Shown here piece after piece: positions 21,931-33,738 of a stretch of 64,000 bases of DNA. Positions within the stretch are counted from its first letter, which is position 1; each line of letters starts with the position of its first letter. The position numbers were made by a program, and so were the translations under genes. Source of the stretch: Oscheius onirici (Eukaryota; Nematoda; Chromadorea; Rhabditida; Rhabditidae); contig OW051470.1 in the NCBI GenBank assembly GCA_932521025.1, positions 6,248,501 through 6,312,500 of the forward strand, written 5' to 3'. The notes below the pieces were generated by a model. That model was not told where the DNA came from. It worked only from the letters and a program-made list of their open reading frames with translations, and did not search any database.

Positions 21931-22313
21931 ACGTCAGAGGAAGCTACAGGAGGAAAAGGAGCCGTACGAAGACATCATCTATCAGTTTGAATTGTTATTT
22001 TTTTATATAAAAAGTTATTCATTCAGCAGTCAGAAATAATTTTTCGCGATATATCGAAGAATATTAACCCCGGCCTAGATTTTGACGTTCTCTGAAGATT
22101 CCTCTGTCAAGCGGCGTTAGCAAACGATCAACAACAAGAAATGAAGTAAAAATTATTATGAAATGACATCTTTTTGTTTTTCGGTCGTTTCGGGCACAAA
22201 TAGTGATTTTTTCAATTTTTGATATTCTGCAAAGTTGTAGCCCGAACGATTCTCTACAACTTTGCAGAATATCGAAAAGACGAAAAACGAGTTCTTGACC
22301 ATTAAAAATGAAG

Positions 22314-22460
22314 CGTGGGGTGAACCCCACGTGCTATTTTATGCGCGGGGTGATTTCAGCCCCCGTGGGGTACTGTGTGGGGTTCCTTCATCCCACGCGG
22401 GTTACCTTGGAACGCGCGAGATTCTGCGTGGGGTGCCATCCCACGCGGGGTACCTTGGAA
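22314..22460. repeat. GTGGGGT/ACCCCAC fold-back tract
   Basis: Alternating GTGGGGTGAACCCCAC, CCCACGCGGGGTACCTTGGAA and GCGTGGGG units in both orientations. The piece ACCTTGGAAC recurs twice. It is GC-rich against an AT-rich background. Confidence 0.65.
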
Positions 22461-23003
22461 CCGGCCACTGGACTAATATCGCTCGAAAGCATCTATTTTT
22501 CGACGTTTATATATCTTTTTCCTAAATCAGCTCAGTACAGCTGCATAAATGACAAAAAAAATCGTCAGTATCGTCTAACCCTACAAGTAACGAGATCTTT
22601 CGGAATCTAGGCATTTTCACCAAGATTTTTACAGTCCTCTTATCAGATTCAGGTTCTTCATCACTGGAATATCATTATCCTTGCATTAGAACGTCCCACG
22701 TAGAATAAATGCAGCAGAATGTGTTTTTAGTGCTTATTTGAGGCAAAGTTAGTTTTCCTCTTTGGCAACTTCTTCACTATGTTCAATCACGCGAAATTGA
22801 CGAGAAAAGAGTAAAAAAAGGATCATTTGCTAGGTTAGAACAACCTAGGAAAATTCGATTTATCGAAAAAAAATCACGTTTGAATCGCACGCAAGAGGAA
22901 TACAGTAGGCGATTACTGTAGAATACTGTAATAATGAAACTGGGCGGCATTACGTCTCATTCAAACAGGTGTACACGTTGTTGAAACGCCGTGGGCCTAG
23001 ACC

Positions 23004-23503
23004 AGAGATATGCGGGAATGAAATTCCCGCGGGAAAAGAATAAGTGCGGGATTCCCATCCCGCGGGACGCGGGAATAATTTTTAGACAGTAAAATTCCCG
23101 TGCATTCCCGCGGGAATTTTCATGATTCTCGCGGGAAAAATCAGACTCTTTTTTCTTGCGATTTTCGAGTTTTTCGTCAGCAAAAATCAAGGAAGGACCG
23201 ACTTTTTTGTCCAAATATGGGGTATTTTTTCTGTCAGCGGCTTAGAACTGCCCTTTTGACTATTAGCTTGTTAAAAATCAGCGCGAAAATTAGTTGCATA
23301 ACGAAAACCCGACGAAAATAAGCGAAATTAGCGTTTTTGGAAAATTCCCGTCATTCCCGCGGGAAAAATTGCTTGTCACGGGAATATTCCCGCGGAAACG
23401 CGGGAATAAAAGCGAGCACGGGATTCCCTCCCGCGAGACGCGGGAAATTTTTTTGAGATTAAAGATTCCCGCGGGAATTTTTTGACCATTCCCGCACATC
23501 TCT
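23004..23503. mobile_element. Fold-back DNA element with 10-bp target duplication
   Basis: The ends are AGAGATATGCGGGAATG and the complement of AGAGATGTGCGGGAATG. An identical 10-bp sequence, GGCCTAGACC, lies directly outside both ends (22994-23003 and 23504-23513). The interior is packed with GCGGGAA/TTCCCGC units. A 9-10 bp duplication suggests a Mutator-like non-autonomous element. Confidence 0.8.
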
Positions 23504-23513
23504 GGCCTAGACC

Positions 23514-23893
23514 CCTGATCAGTGACCTTCACCCCGTTTTGCTTTTTTGGTTGAAAAATTGCTGAAAATTGTTATATTTACATCTGCAAAGACTTATTGC
23601 TAGCCGATTCAAACTTTCAAGAACGTTTTCATTTTTTGTAAGAATTTCACTTCTTGAACTGAGTTTTGGCTCAATAATACCTTTGTTGATGTTTACAACT
23701 GCATCTTTATAACTCACGTTTCAATATTTACTTCTCCAGTCTTCTCCAAAAGCAGTAATCAAAAGTAGCTAGTTTTCGGGAAAATAGCCTTTCCTTCAGA
23801 ATATCTGTTCTCCATGTCTCCCGCTTTGTGGACTCCAGCATTGCCATTCTGCTTTATTGCTATTCTCTCGTGGAGATTTTAGGAGCTTTCAAA
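23514..23893. promoter_or_regulatory. Upstream region of the STAR gene
   Basis: AT-rich, unique-looking sequence without a supported exon. GAGATTTTAG just before GAGCTTTCAAAATGG is a candidate trans-splice acceptor for the downstream gene. Confidence 0.4.
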
Positions 23894-24923
23894 ATGGCAG
23901 CTCAAATGGAATCCGTCTACTTACCTGGATCGCCAATCCGTGGATACTACAGCACTTCCCAGGCTCCTGATGCCGACGTCTACCCGGGCCTTCAGCGCAA
24001 CAACAGCTGGACCAGTTCCTGCGACCAAAGCTTTCGTAAGTTTTTCCTCGTATATTCTTCAGTACGCTGTTTGTAGGTCGCTTGTCGCTCTCCGCCCCCT
24101 CCCCTCCGCCTGGTAGCCTGGACGCTCCAGACCTGTACTCGCTCCAGTACTTAACGCATCTGATGAGAGAGCAGAAACAGCTCTCCACGCTGTTCCCCAA
24201 GATGTTCAGCAATGTAGAACGTCTTATCGAGAACGGTGCGTTTAATTTTTTTATATCATCAACAACAAGCAGGCAATTTAGAGATTGCTAGAGTCCGCGA
24301 TGCTCTGTTCCAAAACGAGTTCACCGGCCTTGAATTAGAACTGCCGGAGCCTGAGGGACCTCTTGTCAACATCACCGAGAAGCTCTACATTCCGGTCCGC
24401 GAGTTCCCGGAATACAACTTCGTTGGACGAATTCTTGGACCCCGTGGAATGACAGCCAAGCAGCTGGAGCAGGAGACGGGCTGCAGGATCATGGTTAGAG
24501 GACGAGGCTCTATGAAGGACAAACGCAAGGTGAAGCTTCATCTCCCGCTGCGACAAAAGTGATTTCTAGGAAGATGCTCATCGCGGTCGTCCGAACTGGG
24601 AGCACTTGGAGGATGATCTCCACGTCCTTATCCAATGCGAAGACGCGGAGAACCGTTGTCAACTGAAGCTCTCGTCGGCTATGAACCATATCGGCCGCCT
24701 TCTCGTCCCTACTGTAAGCCTTGCCTCTCTCAGTTTCCTAACGTATAATGTTCAGCCTGATGGCACTGATGACTTGAAGAGAAAACAGCTCATGGAGCTG
24801 GCCATTATTAATGGAACCTACAGGCCCTACCATCGTCAGGGCACGCCGACTTCGCCGCGAGAGAAGAACAAGACGCTCCTTCCGCTTCTCTCCTCAAGCG
24901 AACCCTTCACAACCCTCTTTTAA
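23894..24923 (+). CDS. STAR-family KH RNA-binding protein (GLD-1/ASD-2/Quaking type), 289 aa
   Basis: Exons 23894-24035, 24077-24235, 24273-24529, 24570-24713 and 24756-24923 sum to 870 bp. After a Ser/Tyr/Pro-rich N-terminus comes the Qua1 dimerisation region (about residues 70-115: [19 protein letters not shown]). The KH domain follows with [18 protein letters not shown] and [13 protein letters not shown], then Qua2 ([17 protein letters not shown]). These features and ANWEH-like and [12 protein letters not shown] motifs place it with GLD-1, ASD-2, How and Quaking, which bind ACUAAY-type sites in mRNAs and control translation or splicing. The tail after Qua2 is only about 30 residues, much shorter than in GLD-1. 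An AATAAA lies near 25080. The gene is intact. Confidence 0.95.
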
Positions 24924-25752
24924 ACACCTTTTCAATACAGGTTCACCCTCTTGATTCTAGTTTCCACTCCCTAGTTTTATATACCAAGTTTTCTTATGAA
25001 AATTGTCTTTTTGTTCATCTTGTGTAAATCAATAGTAATTTTGTCATATTGTTGCCCATGTTGAAAATGGTTATTGTCGTAATAAATTGACTTAACTTTT
25101 ACACCTTTCTTTCTGTAAGCAAATGTTGCTAAGCATTTTTCGTTGGCTGCGCGGTATAGCAAAAGGATCTTGAATCTAATATGCCTCATAATCAGCAAGT
25201 AAGAATCGAATTACTGCGGATTGGACTCTCTGTTGCATATATGACAACACGCCTTTTTTTTGAAATCTAGGGGTCTTTGCCGTCCTAGGGTTGGGGATGA
25301 ATTTGATTTTCATTTCAGCGTAATTCGTGGCAGAACGCTGTCAGGTCCTGTACAAAATTCAGTACGAGAAATTTTTCGGTCGTAACAAGGCTAACGTGCC
25401 ACCTGCTGCTTCGTTCGTTTTTTTTTGCTGTTCGATTTCAATTTTCGTGCTCACCCTCATTTCTGCGCAGATGGCGAGCTCAAAAGTTTGTAAAAGGTTT
25501 TTTGGTACTGTCCAAAATTCTTGCGAACCTTTGAACTGATCTATTTCGTGGCATACTCTTATCTCGCAGCGAAGTTGGCTGTCCAGCAGGAAACCTGTGC
25601 ATGTAATATGATCAGCGGGAAGATAATCCTTTTGAAATAATCCTGAAACCCATAAACTATTTTCGTATTTTTGTTATGCCTTTTTCAATAACTTTTTTAC
25701 TTTTTTTTATGGCTGTTTAAACTTCAAGTTTGAAAAAAATGCTTTTTCAGAA
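24924..25752. other. 3' UTR and intergenic spacer
   Basis: Contains the 3' UTR of the STAR gene (AATAAA near 25080) and the leader of the TONSL gene (TTTTTCAG at 25743-25750). A frame at 25327-25539 has no recognisable feature. No gene is called. Confidence 0.5.
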
Positions 25753-28700
25753 ATGGGAAAGGTAAATATCAAAGAGATCAAGAAGAAATGTAACGAGCTA
25801 CGAAGGTCTGGCAATAATCCATTCGATCTAACCATCAATCTTCTCGAGCTGGTCCTCGCTCCAAATACAGATAATCAACAGAAAGTCGACGCGGCAAAGG
25901 AGATTATTGAAGTTTTGGGCAGCACCGCCACGACAAAGGCCAAAGCAGTTTGTTCATACGCATATCGATGTCTAGCTGAAACGTATGCACAAGCAGGTCC
26001 GTTTGTTCCCACTTCTTATGCAAACTTTGTTCAGAAGACAAGGAGCTAGCGTTGCGCTACGTGACACTTTTCCGCCAAACTGCCAAAGAATCGCAAAGTC
26101 ATTCGCAAATCCAGCTTTCCTACCACGTCTCAGCCTGGATTTACGAAAAGCTATGGGTTGTGAGCAACAGTTCTAAAACCGACGATCTTCAAGAGGTTTT
26201 GCATTTCTCATAATCAAATATAGCAAACATTTACAGGCCTATAATTATGGTATCGCTGCTCTCCAGTATCTCGAAGCCCACAGCAACGAAATCAAAAGAG
26301 ATAGAGATCCAAATCGCGGTGATCTCCCAGATGTGAGAAAAGCAGAACTGGTACGACTCGTTTGAAAACTCATTCTCAATTATTTTGCAGGAGCGTTTCA
26401 TGGCCGGAATCGCAGGCAATTTACATAAAAAGAATGAAGCCGAGCGCTTTCTCAGAAGTTCTTTGAACTACGCCAAGTAAGAACAATCTTTGATCTCTAG
26501 TTCTTTCTAGGAAACATGGATTGTCCGATCTCAAATACAATCTGTACCTCACTCAGCTCGACTTTGAGTGGGTCGACAAGAAACGAGTAGCACAGATATT
26601 GGTCAATGAAGCTCACGCGAAGAGGAAAAGTGGTGCCAAGCTCGAACTGGCTCAAGTTCTTATCTACGAAGGACTAATGGACCGAGCCTTCAATATACTT
26701 GTCGAAATACTGGGATCTCACAAGCATGAACTGACTACGGAAGACCGAGGTTTCTTAGATTGTCGTCTTGTTTTCAGTAAGTTTTGTTTTCTTGTTCTAA
26801 ACAAATTGTTGTTTTTTCAGCATTCAAATTCATCCAAGCTAGTAGAAAATTCCAAACGCTAACAACGAGCAGCAAAGAAAAGCGCCAGCTGGCTGAGAAG
26901 ATGGGAGACTTGATTCTCGAGTATTCGTTAGTCTCCTTGTTCACTTGTAAAACGTTCTTCAGTTCAACACATAGGGAAACTTTAAAACAAGCCATTAAAT
27001 ACTACGGCGAGATGCTCAAGTATTCAACGACAGATCTCGAGAAGATTCCTGCTCTACTTTCTCTTGGCCAAACTTGGGTTGACTTGAAAGAGTATTCGAG
27101 TGCTCTGAGATATTTCAAAGAGTGTCTCAAATGCGAGGAAAACATCATGAGATCACCTGAACAAGTTAGTATTGTATTCCAAAATGTTTGTGAACTTGTC
27201 TGCTTAGACGCTGTCTACTCGCATTCTCATTTTCAATACAGAATGTCAACTTGATTCCAATAATAAGACCAGCATGATTGACAAGTTTGACGCCCTTTTA
27301 AAATGTATTCCAAGCTGGAAAGCACTAACAAAAGTAAGCCGTTTTGCCGGTGTTTAACAAAAAAAGTTACAGAGAAATATGTACAACAAGATGGCAATGT
27401 TTTTGGAAAAACTTGGAGATCCAGACGCTGCTTATTATAGCTCAAAGGCCAAGCAGCTCCAGGTATCTCGCTTCTCTCCTATTCGACCTTGAGATTTCAG
27501 GGAACCCGCGGTGATGAATCTGATGATGAGGATAGTGAAGAACACGACGTTGGACAATCGAGTTGCGATGAATTGAGTCAGATGGAAATTCTGCGAATTT
27601 GTGAGAAGAAGGCCAAACATATGAACGACGTTGAGAACCTAGAAAAGCGCAAATCGTGGAAGAATAACCACGGAGAAACGGATCTTCATATGGAGGCGAA
27701 GGGAAGCAATACGGGGAGACTCGTGATGCTCATAAAACACGTTTGTTCGTTTTCTTACTTTGACCAAAACTGTTCAGGGCTATTCGGTGAATGCTCAGGA
27801 TAACAGTGGTTGGACGCCGCTCCATGAGGCCATTAACCATCAAAAACTAGACAATGTGAAAATTCTGATACAGAATGGAGCTCGCCTTGACTTGGCCAGT
27901 AACGGAGGAGATGATGGAAGTCTCGAGGAAGGACGAGTTAGTTTCACTTGAATAGAAATATGAGCAAACTCGGATTCAGATTGGAGGAAAAATAACCCCG
28001 CTGATGGACGCTTGTGCCAATCTGAATGAAGGTGAAGAAATGGTCAAAATTGCCGAGCTGATTTACCAGCGCGCTGTGAATTCTTCAGTCGACTCGATCA
28101 CTCTCAAAAATGAAGATGGATGGACGGCTATTGATTTCATAGTGTAAGAGCATCTATTTTACTAAAAAAAATGTTAAATTTCAGCGATTCGGTGAAGAGG
28201 ATGGAAGAAGAAGGGGATACAGATAATTTGCCTCGAATCAAAAAATTGCTAGAAACGATGAAACAGTTTTGTAGAAAAAGTTTGTCTTGTCATATTTTTC
28301 TTGTAATTTCCTAATTGCAGAAGGCATTGAAACACGAGCATCTCCTCCGCCTTTAAAACAACGCAAATCGCTCAACGAAAGTTTATCCGAGAAGAGACCC
28401 CACACTAGACGAGTCGAAGGAGTCACGGATTATATGGTAGCTTTTGGAATTCTCGTCTATTCATCATTTCAGAACGCAATGTTGAAGATAGGCGGTCGAG
28501 CAAACGTATCAACTGTTCCTGCTATAAAACAGGAGTTGCAATTTGCCGAAACTCCCGAAGACAACTTTGAAGATCCACAGTTCTTTGACCCCTTTAGCAA
28601 CGAGGAGGACATTGTTCCTGTTAGCTTTTCGTTCAAAATTATCCTATATTATTGTTCAGAAATCTTCTAATGCCTTCCCTGATGCTACTGATTCACCTGA

Positions 28701-30518
28701 ATTCAAAGCTAATCGGAAAAATTTCAACCGGCCTCGTCGCAGCACGGAATTCGATAATTTTATGGAACAAGACGAAGAGGAAGTGATCGTTCGCAAGAGA
28801 AAGAACAGAGATTTGAGCACACAGCAGTCAAAAAGACGAACGGGGTACCAAATGTTGTCTCTATCCATCTGTAACTCTTCAATTCAGACCAGAACACTCC
28901 AATCGTGACGATTTCAATATTCCGGAGGAGCAGTTCGTGGAGCCTGATTCATTCGAAACCCCAATCTCTCGTCTAATCAAAAGATCGGAATCATTTCTCG
29001 ATTCTGGACTACCTACCACTCCTGCTCCGACTCGTCCCAAAATAACAGCGAATGTCAGCTTTTTTGACTCGACTGGAGCACAGATCAGAGCCAATCTATT
29101 GGTGGCCTTTGACAGGTAGAATGTTTTATACTTGAACAAAAAAATGATTCAGCACTTCAAAAGTCGACGCTGTACGTGAGAAATGTTCAAAGACTCTTTC
29201 CAGCCACCAGAAAACGTTCAAGATATGTCTCGAAGACGGAACCGAGGTTTGATCAAAAGCTTTTCAGAGATTTCGACTGATTCAGGTCGATTCTGATCTT
29301 GATCTATTTCTTCTAAAAGTTAGCGAGTCGGAGCCTGTCAAGTTCAAATGCGTCGTCGAGCTGGCAACTCCAGAAACCCTTTTCAGAAGCTTCAAACAAG
29401 GTAATCTCTTTGTAATACTATATTAACTCCATTTGAGAAAACGGATGTGAGAAAGAGGTTATCGCCAAGCTGCAGCAGCTCTCTAGTAATCAGTCACAGC
29501 TGGATCTTTCAAAAATCGAGGCGGATCATTGTCTTCAGTCCATCTTTCACTCGATCTTCGAATCTCACAAAACTATCCGAGCCTTGAACATCAACCTCAA
29601 TGGTTAGCCCTTTTTCTATAAATCGAACATCGTTTAGACCTGAGGAATCTGAACATTCAGAATATTTGTGAGATTTTCAAAGCATGTGAACAATTGAAGG
29701 CTTGTTCATCCAACATTTCCGATGTCATGGTCGAGCAAATGGTCGCGGCTGGAGCCACGTTTGAAAAGATTACGGAACTCGATCTCTCTTTCAATCTGAT
29801 CTCATCTGACGGCCTCTCTTCATTTCTTGGATTGACTCCGTCTGTCAGCCATCTGACCATTCAAGGACTAAATTTAATGAACGCTCCGTGCAATTTTGCT
29901 GAAACGTTCTCAGGTTTTTTTGCTTTTTATATATATTCAAAGATAGTTTGTTCAGGACGGCACAACCTCACCCATTTGAACCTTCGCTATTCAAAAATTA
30001 ACCCAGGCGCATTGGAACAGCTCTTTAACGAGTGCCATTCGATCGCCAGTCTGGATCTCGGAGGCTCAGACATTCCTTTTACTTTTACCGTAATTATTCA
30101 TGTTTCTCTTCTTGATTTTTCCCCTTCAGGCCTCCTGGTTGCCTGCTCTTCGTGAACTCAGACTTGCCAAGTCCATCATTCACAGATGGGATTCGTTCAT
30201 CGACTGGATCGGAATGGGAGGTGTCGAAAAAGTTGATCTTTCGCTCACTTCCGTTACTGCTGATCACGTTCTCTCCCTTTGTGAACTGCGTCCAGATAAA
30301 AAGATCATCATTCGTCTGATCAGGTGAATTTATTTTTCTACTCATGTCTAATCTACTTCAGATGTCTTCCATTGGAGCTGGGTCTTGAGACACTGACGAG
30401 CGGACTAGTTCGCCTGCTGGAAAACGGCCGTCCCTGTCCTGTTCGTCTTCAACTACCGGTGGATGTTTCGGCCGCAATCCGAAGGGAGACTCAGCTCTCG
30501 AACATTCTGATCGTTTAG
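25753..30518 (+). CDS. TONSL: Tonsoku-like DNA-repair protein (TPR, ankyrin, ubiquitin-like, LRR)
   Basis: A multi-exon gene starting three bases after TTTTTCAG. The first exons are 25753-25996, 26035-26195, 26237-26350, 26391-26476, 26511-26776, 26821-26926 and 26963-27164, all in frame. N-terminal half: TPR helices (for example LEKIPALLSLGQTWVDLKEY). An acidic stretch (DESDDEDSEEHD) follows. Ankyrin repeats come next (NNHGETDLHMEAK, NSGWTPLHEAINH, KITPLMDACANLN, EDGWTAIDF), then a Pro/Ser-rich linker, a ubiquitin-like segment near 29040-29390 and C-terminal LRRs (ITELDLSFNLISSDGL, HNLTHLNLRYSKI). This order is diagnostic of TONSL. With MMS22L, TONSL reads unmethylated H4K20 through its ankyrin domain and loads Rad51 at broken forks. 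No frame break is seen. A piece of the last exon is duplicated at 31745-31845. Confidence 0.95.
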
Positions 30519-30696
30519 ACCCTAATTACTTTTTCCCATCTGCATAAACATTTTTGTTCCAAGACGGAAGGAGTCTAGGGTACTGCTAGGTGGTAGCTAG
30601 CCGTTCCAGTTGAAAAAAAAAACTTCTACAAGAATAAGATATTCGAAGAGAAAAGAAGAGCTGAGGAGAACGTTTATTATTTCCAGATTAGGTGTT
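30519..30696. other. 3' flank of TONSL
   Basis: Short non-coding spacer between two convergent transcription units, with no clear polyadenylation signal. Confidence 0.4.
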
Positions 30697-30873
30697 CTAT
30701 TCGGCCAGTCCGAGGTAGCTTCCGGCGCTGCTCTTCCTGGCATAGCGGTTCTTGGAAGAATGGGAGCTGATGGTCGACGGCTTCCTGTTGGCCATTGGCT
30801 CGGCACGTTCTTCCTCTTCCTCCACGATCTTCAGTCCTGTGAATTTCTCCATCCAGATCCGGATGCTCTGCAT
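30697..30873 (-). CDS. Possible 58-aa protein or terminal exon
   Basis: The block begins ATG CAG AGC ATC after an acceptor-like TTTTTTTGAACAG and runs to TAG. It has higher GC and more regular codon use than its surroundings. The peptide starts MQSIRIWMEKFTGLKIV, has a run of Glu, then a basic, Ser-rich end (SSHSSKNRYARKSSAG). No family is recognised. Either it is a trans-spliced small protein or the last exon of a gene whose upstream part was disrupted by the adjacent repeats. Confidence 0.45.
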   Translation of the reverse strand: MQSIRIWMEKFTGLKIVEEEEERAEPMANRKPSTISSHSSKNRYARKSSAGSYLGLAE

Positions 30874-31251
30874 TGTGGCGCGTAAGGTCTGTTCAAAAAA
30901 AGAGGGATACCGTAGTTTAAGAATTCCCTTCCCCGCGGGACCCATTGGCCAAACTGCGCATTCAAACAGCCTTTTTCTCAATAGTTTTCGATCAACTACC
31001 TTTCCATCGTTTTTATGTATCTTTTCTTGCATAGTATGTTTGGATATTGGAATGTACATCATCAATAACAGGCTTGCAGTAATTTAGTAATCCGACCACG
31101 AGGAGGACATTTTTTGGCTCCATATTTCCTTCAGACTTTTGTTTAGGAACCCAAAGGAAAAATGACAACAAAAAAAATGCACAAAAACAAGAAAAAAGGG
31201 GTGCAAAGGTAGAATGTTTGATGGAAAAATATTGAAAAAATGCTGTTTGAA

Positions 31252-31354
31252 TGGGACAGCCCCAAAATGCGGAAAACCACTTTGAAAATGTCCCATTCCG
31301 CGCAAAACCCAAAATGAATTCGCTACAGTTTGAACGCGGCCAATTTGAACCGTT
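31252..31354 (+). repeat. Terminal-repeat copy 1 (GACAGCCCCAAAATGCGG family)
   Basis: About 100 bp running from GGGACAGCCCCAAAATGCGG to GAACGCGGCCAATTTGAAC. It is nearly identical to 31996-32094 and is repeated inverted at 32369-32477. It stands alone here, without an inverted partner of its own. Confidence 0.75.
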
Positions 31355-31744
31355 CTGGAGGTGCCGTTTCGCCATTCTGGAGGTGCCGTTTTTTACTGTT
31401 TTCCTAAAATATTCGTCATTTTTCATTTTTTTTTCAGAATTTCTTCCATTTTTCCGTATTTTCTTTACTTTATTGTGCTATTGCCTTGTAAAAACATTTT
31501 CGCATACTATAACGGTCATTTTAGAGCCCGTCAGGTTAAAATCATGCCCTAGAAGTCGAGCACCACCCGGAGAACCTAAAACGGAGGAGGAGAAAAACGA
31601 AGGACGTCGACAACTATTTCATACGACTTCCTCGACACAACGGGGACAAATCATACGTCTACGAACACTTTTACAAGTTCGTTTTTCGGTTTATCGTAAT
31701 TATTTTTTATTCTTTCAGACGTAAACTGTTCTGTACAACTGGCC

Positions 31745-31845
31745 TGTTCGTCTTCAACTACCGGTGGATGTTTCGGCCGCAATCCGAAGGGAGACTCAGC
31801 TCTCGAACATTCTGATCGATTTTCCTAGTTACTTTTTCCCATTCT
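31745..31845 (+). pseudogene. Duplicated fragment of the last TONSL exon
   Basis: Nearly identical to 30431-30540: both contain GTTCGTCTTCAACTACCGGT, GGATGTTTCGGCCGCAATCC and CTCTCGAACATTCTGATCG. The copy lacks the rest of the gene and changes the stop context (GATCGATTTTCC instead of GATCGTTTAG). It lies between repeats, so it was probably captured or duplicated by mobile DNA. Confidence 0.85.
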
Positions 31846-31995
31846 GTCGTCTTACCGGTACAAGTCTGCACTTGTAAAAGAACATCTACCTCGCGCCAGA
31901 AACTACAGGAATCTTTTTTAAAAACGCCCATATGCGTCCCGCGGCGAACTCTTTTTTTGATTGACCGGATTCATTTTTAGCAGGCTTGTTAATTC

Positions 31996-32477
31996 AGGAC
32001 AGCCCCAAAATGCGGAAAACACTTTGAAAATGACCCATTCCGCGCGAAACTCAAAATGAATTCGCTACAGTTTGAACGCGGCCAATTTGAACTTTCTACT
32101 CGAGTCGAGCCGATTTTCTCGAAAATTTCACGATACACCTTTGGCGTCATTTTTGCTGGAGATTCCTTGGGGCTGTACCTACTTATGACAAAAATGACGC
32201 CAAGGGTGAGAATTTTGAGAAAAACGTGACACCAGGTTTGCGCCTTTGACTCGGGCGCCCAAGTATACTAAAAACCATAAAGAGGAGTATATTTTAGGGA
32301 AACGGTAATTGCGGAATAGAAAATACGTGATTACGTACAAACGTCGTGCAAAATGTCGCACCTCCAGAATGGCGACGTTCAAATTGGCCGCGTTCAAACT
32401 GTAGCGAATTCATTTTGGTTTTCGCGCGGAATGGGTCATTTTCAAAGTGGTTTTCCGCATTTTGAGGCTGTCCCCTT
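31996..32477. mobile_element. Non-autonomous element with about 100-bp inverted ends
   Basis: The left arm is 31996-32094 (GACAGCCCCAAAATGCGG to CGGCCAATTTGAAC). The right arm is 32369-32477, its inverted near-copy ending CATTTTGAGGCTGTCCCC. Between them are about 270 bp without coding capacity. A CAGGCTTGTT stub just upstream (31980) resembles the hAT-like MITE end. Confidence 0.7.
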
Positions 32478-33738
32478 CATTTGCGTCGTTTTCTCGGTAA
32501 TTTGTCGTTTTACGCCCGTTTTGTTCTTCAAACAACAAAAGAAGCAACAATGTTCAAGAAGAATGCCATACTAATTTGTAAACCACAGAAAAAACCCATG
32601 GATGTCGAGAAACATTATTTTCGCCAGGTTTCATGCTCTGCTATCACCAAGCAAGAAGTTTCTAACCTTTAGGGGTTGAATGAGATCCTGTCAGAACTCT
32701 CAGACTTTATCAAAAGCTATGATTGACAAAACAATCCTTTTATTGCTCGCACGTGTTCATCTTGCCCACTGCAAGAGTTGTATATGGGTTATTACGCTGA
32801 GAAGAGCTGAAAAATACGGAAAAACTCAAAAGAACGCAGCAAATGTCAACCAAAGAGAAATTCTTCAATTAATTTTCAGCTGTTTGAACCCGCGGTCAAA
32901 AAGCCCGCGACCATCCGGGATTTGGTTGTTTTTTTTTTGAATAGACTATACACTGGTTCCATTGGGTGGGATCTTCTCTAGCTACAGCTCGCAGGATGTA
33001 GTCGCCATTGGTGATGAGGGCTGACAAGGGAAGCTTTAGTGTCATTCGATAGTCCATGGCAAGTAGATTCCGGGGTATATTTCCAATTTTGCGGAATACA
33101 TTCCTGGACCGAGTTATGGACGATTTAAAAACGGTCGCACCCGTACCGTGAAACATATCGCGCGGGATCGAAATCAACAAACATCATTCGATGAGGAAGG
33201 TGTCGAAGAACTCGAATCGACCGGATAACTTCGATCTAGGACCGTGAAATGAAATTTCGAACGTGGCCTTCTTATTTTGGCTTTTCTCTTTCACTGCTTA
33301 GCCTTACATCTCCAATGTTTTGTGTTTTCGCATATGAAATGCAGTGCAATAGACGAACAGGCCGATATACTTACACCCGCTTCCACAAAAAAATTCTCGG
33401 TAGTACTGTGGCGGGACCGACACGATGGGTCTCGAAACGTTTCTTTTTAATTGAGCATCATGATAGGCCGAGTAGAAATTGCTATGATCTTGCAGTCGGC
33501 CCATGTTAGACTTTGTTTTTCTTCAGAACTCGTCTGTTTTCTCGTTAGTTGAACGTTGTATAAGATCTGTTTCACGATTTTGTGAACTTCTCGGTGTACG
33601 TAATGCTTTCGTCCTAACTTGAAAAAAAAGCGATCGATTGCCTGCCACACAGTATACAATTAATGTGCTTTTGCTCATTACTTTTCATGTTTTGCAATCA
33701 CTGTCTGCTCATATTAACTCGTTGTTTACAGATACTCG

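Larger units (their letters stand above)
20917..23003. repeat. Repeat-dense intergenic region
   Basis: No gene is supported. The region holds an inverted tRNA-like sequence (21296-21369), a CCGGATATCCGG palindrome field (about 21690-21930), a small hairpin around 22224-22275 (GATATTCTGCAAAGTTGTA and its complement) and a CCCCACG/CGTGGGG fold-back tract (about 22314-22460). Open frames here are repeat products. Confidence 0.6.
30874..33738. repeat. Repeat-dense intergenic region
   Basis: No gene is supported. It holds repeated copies of a terminal sequence GACAGCCCCAAAATGCGG, the TONSL duplicate and diverged sequence. A minus-strand frame at 32896-33180 and a plus-strand frame at 33249-33509 lack splice context or motifs and may be relics of mobile DNA. 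Confidence 0.5.
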
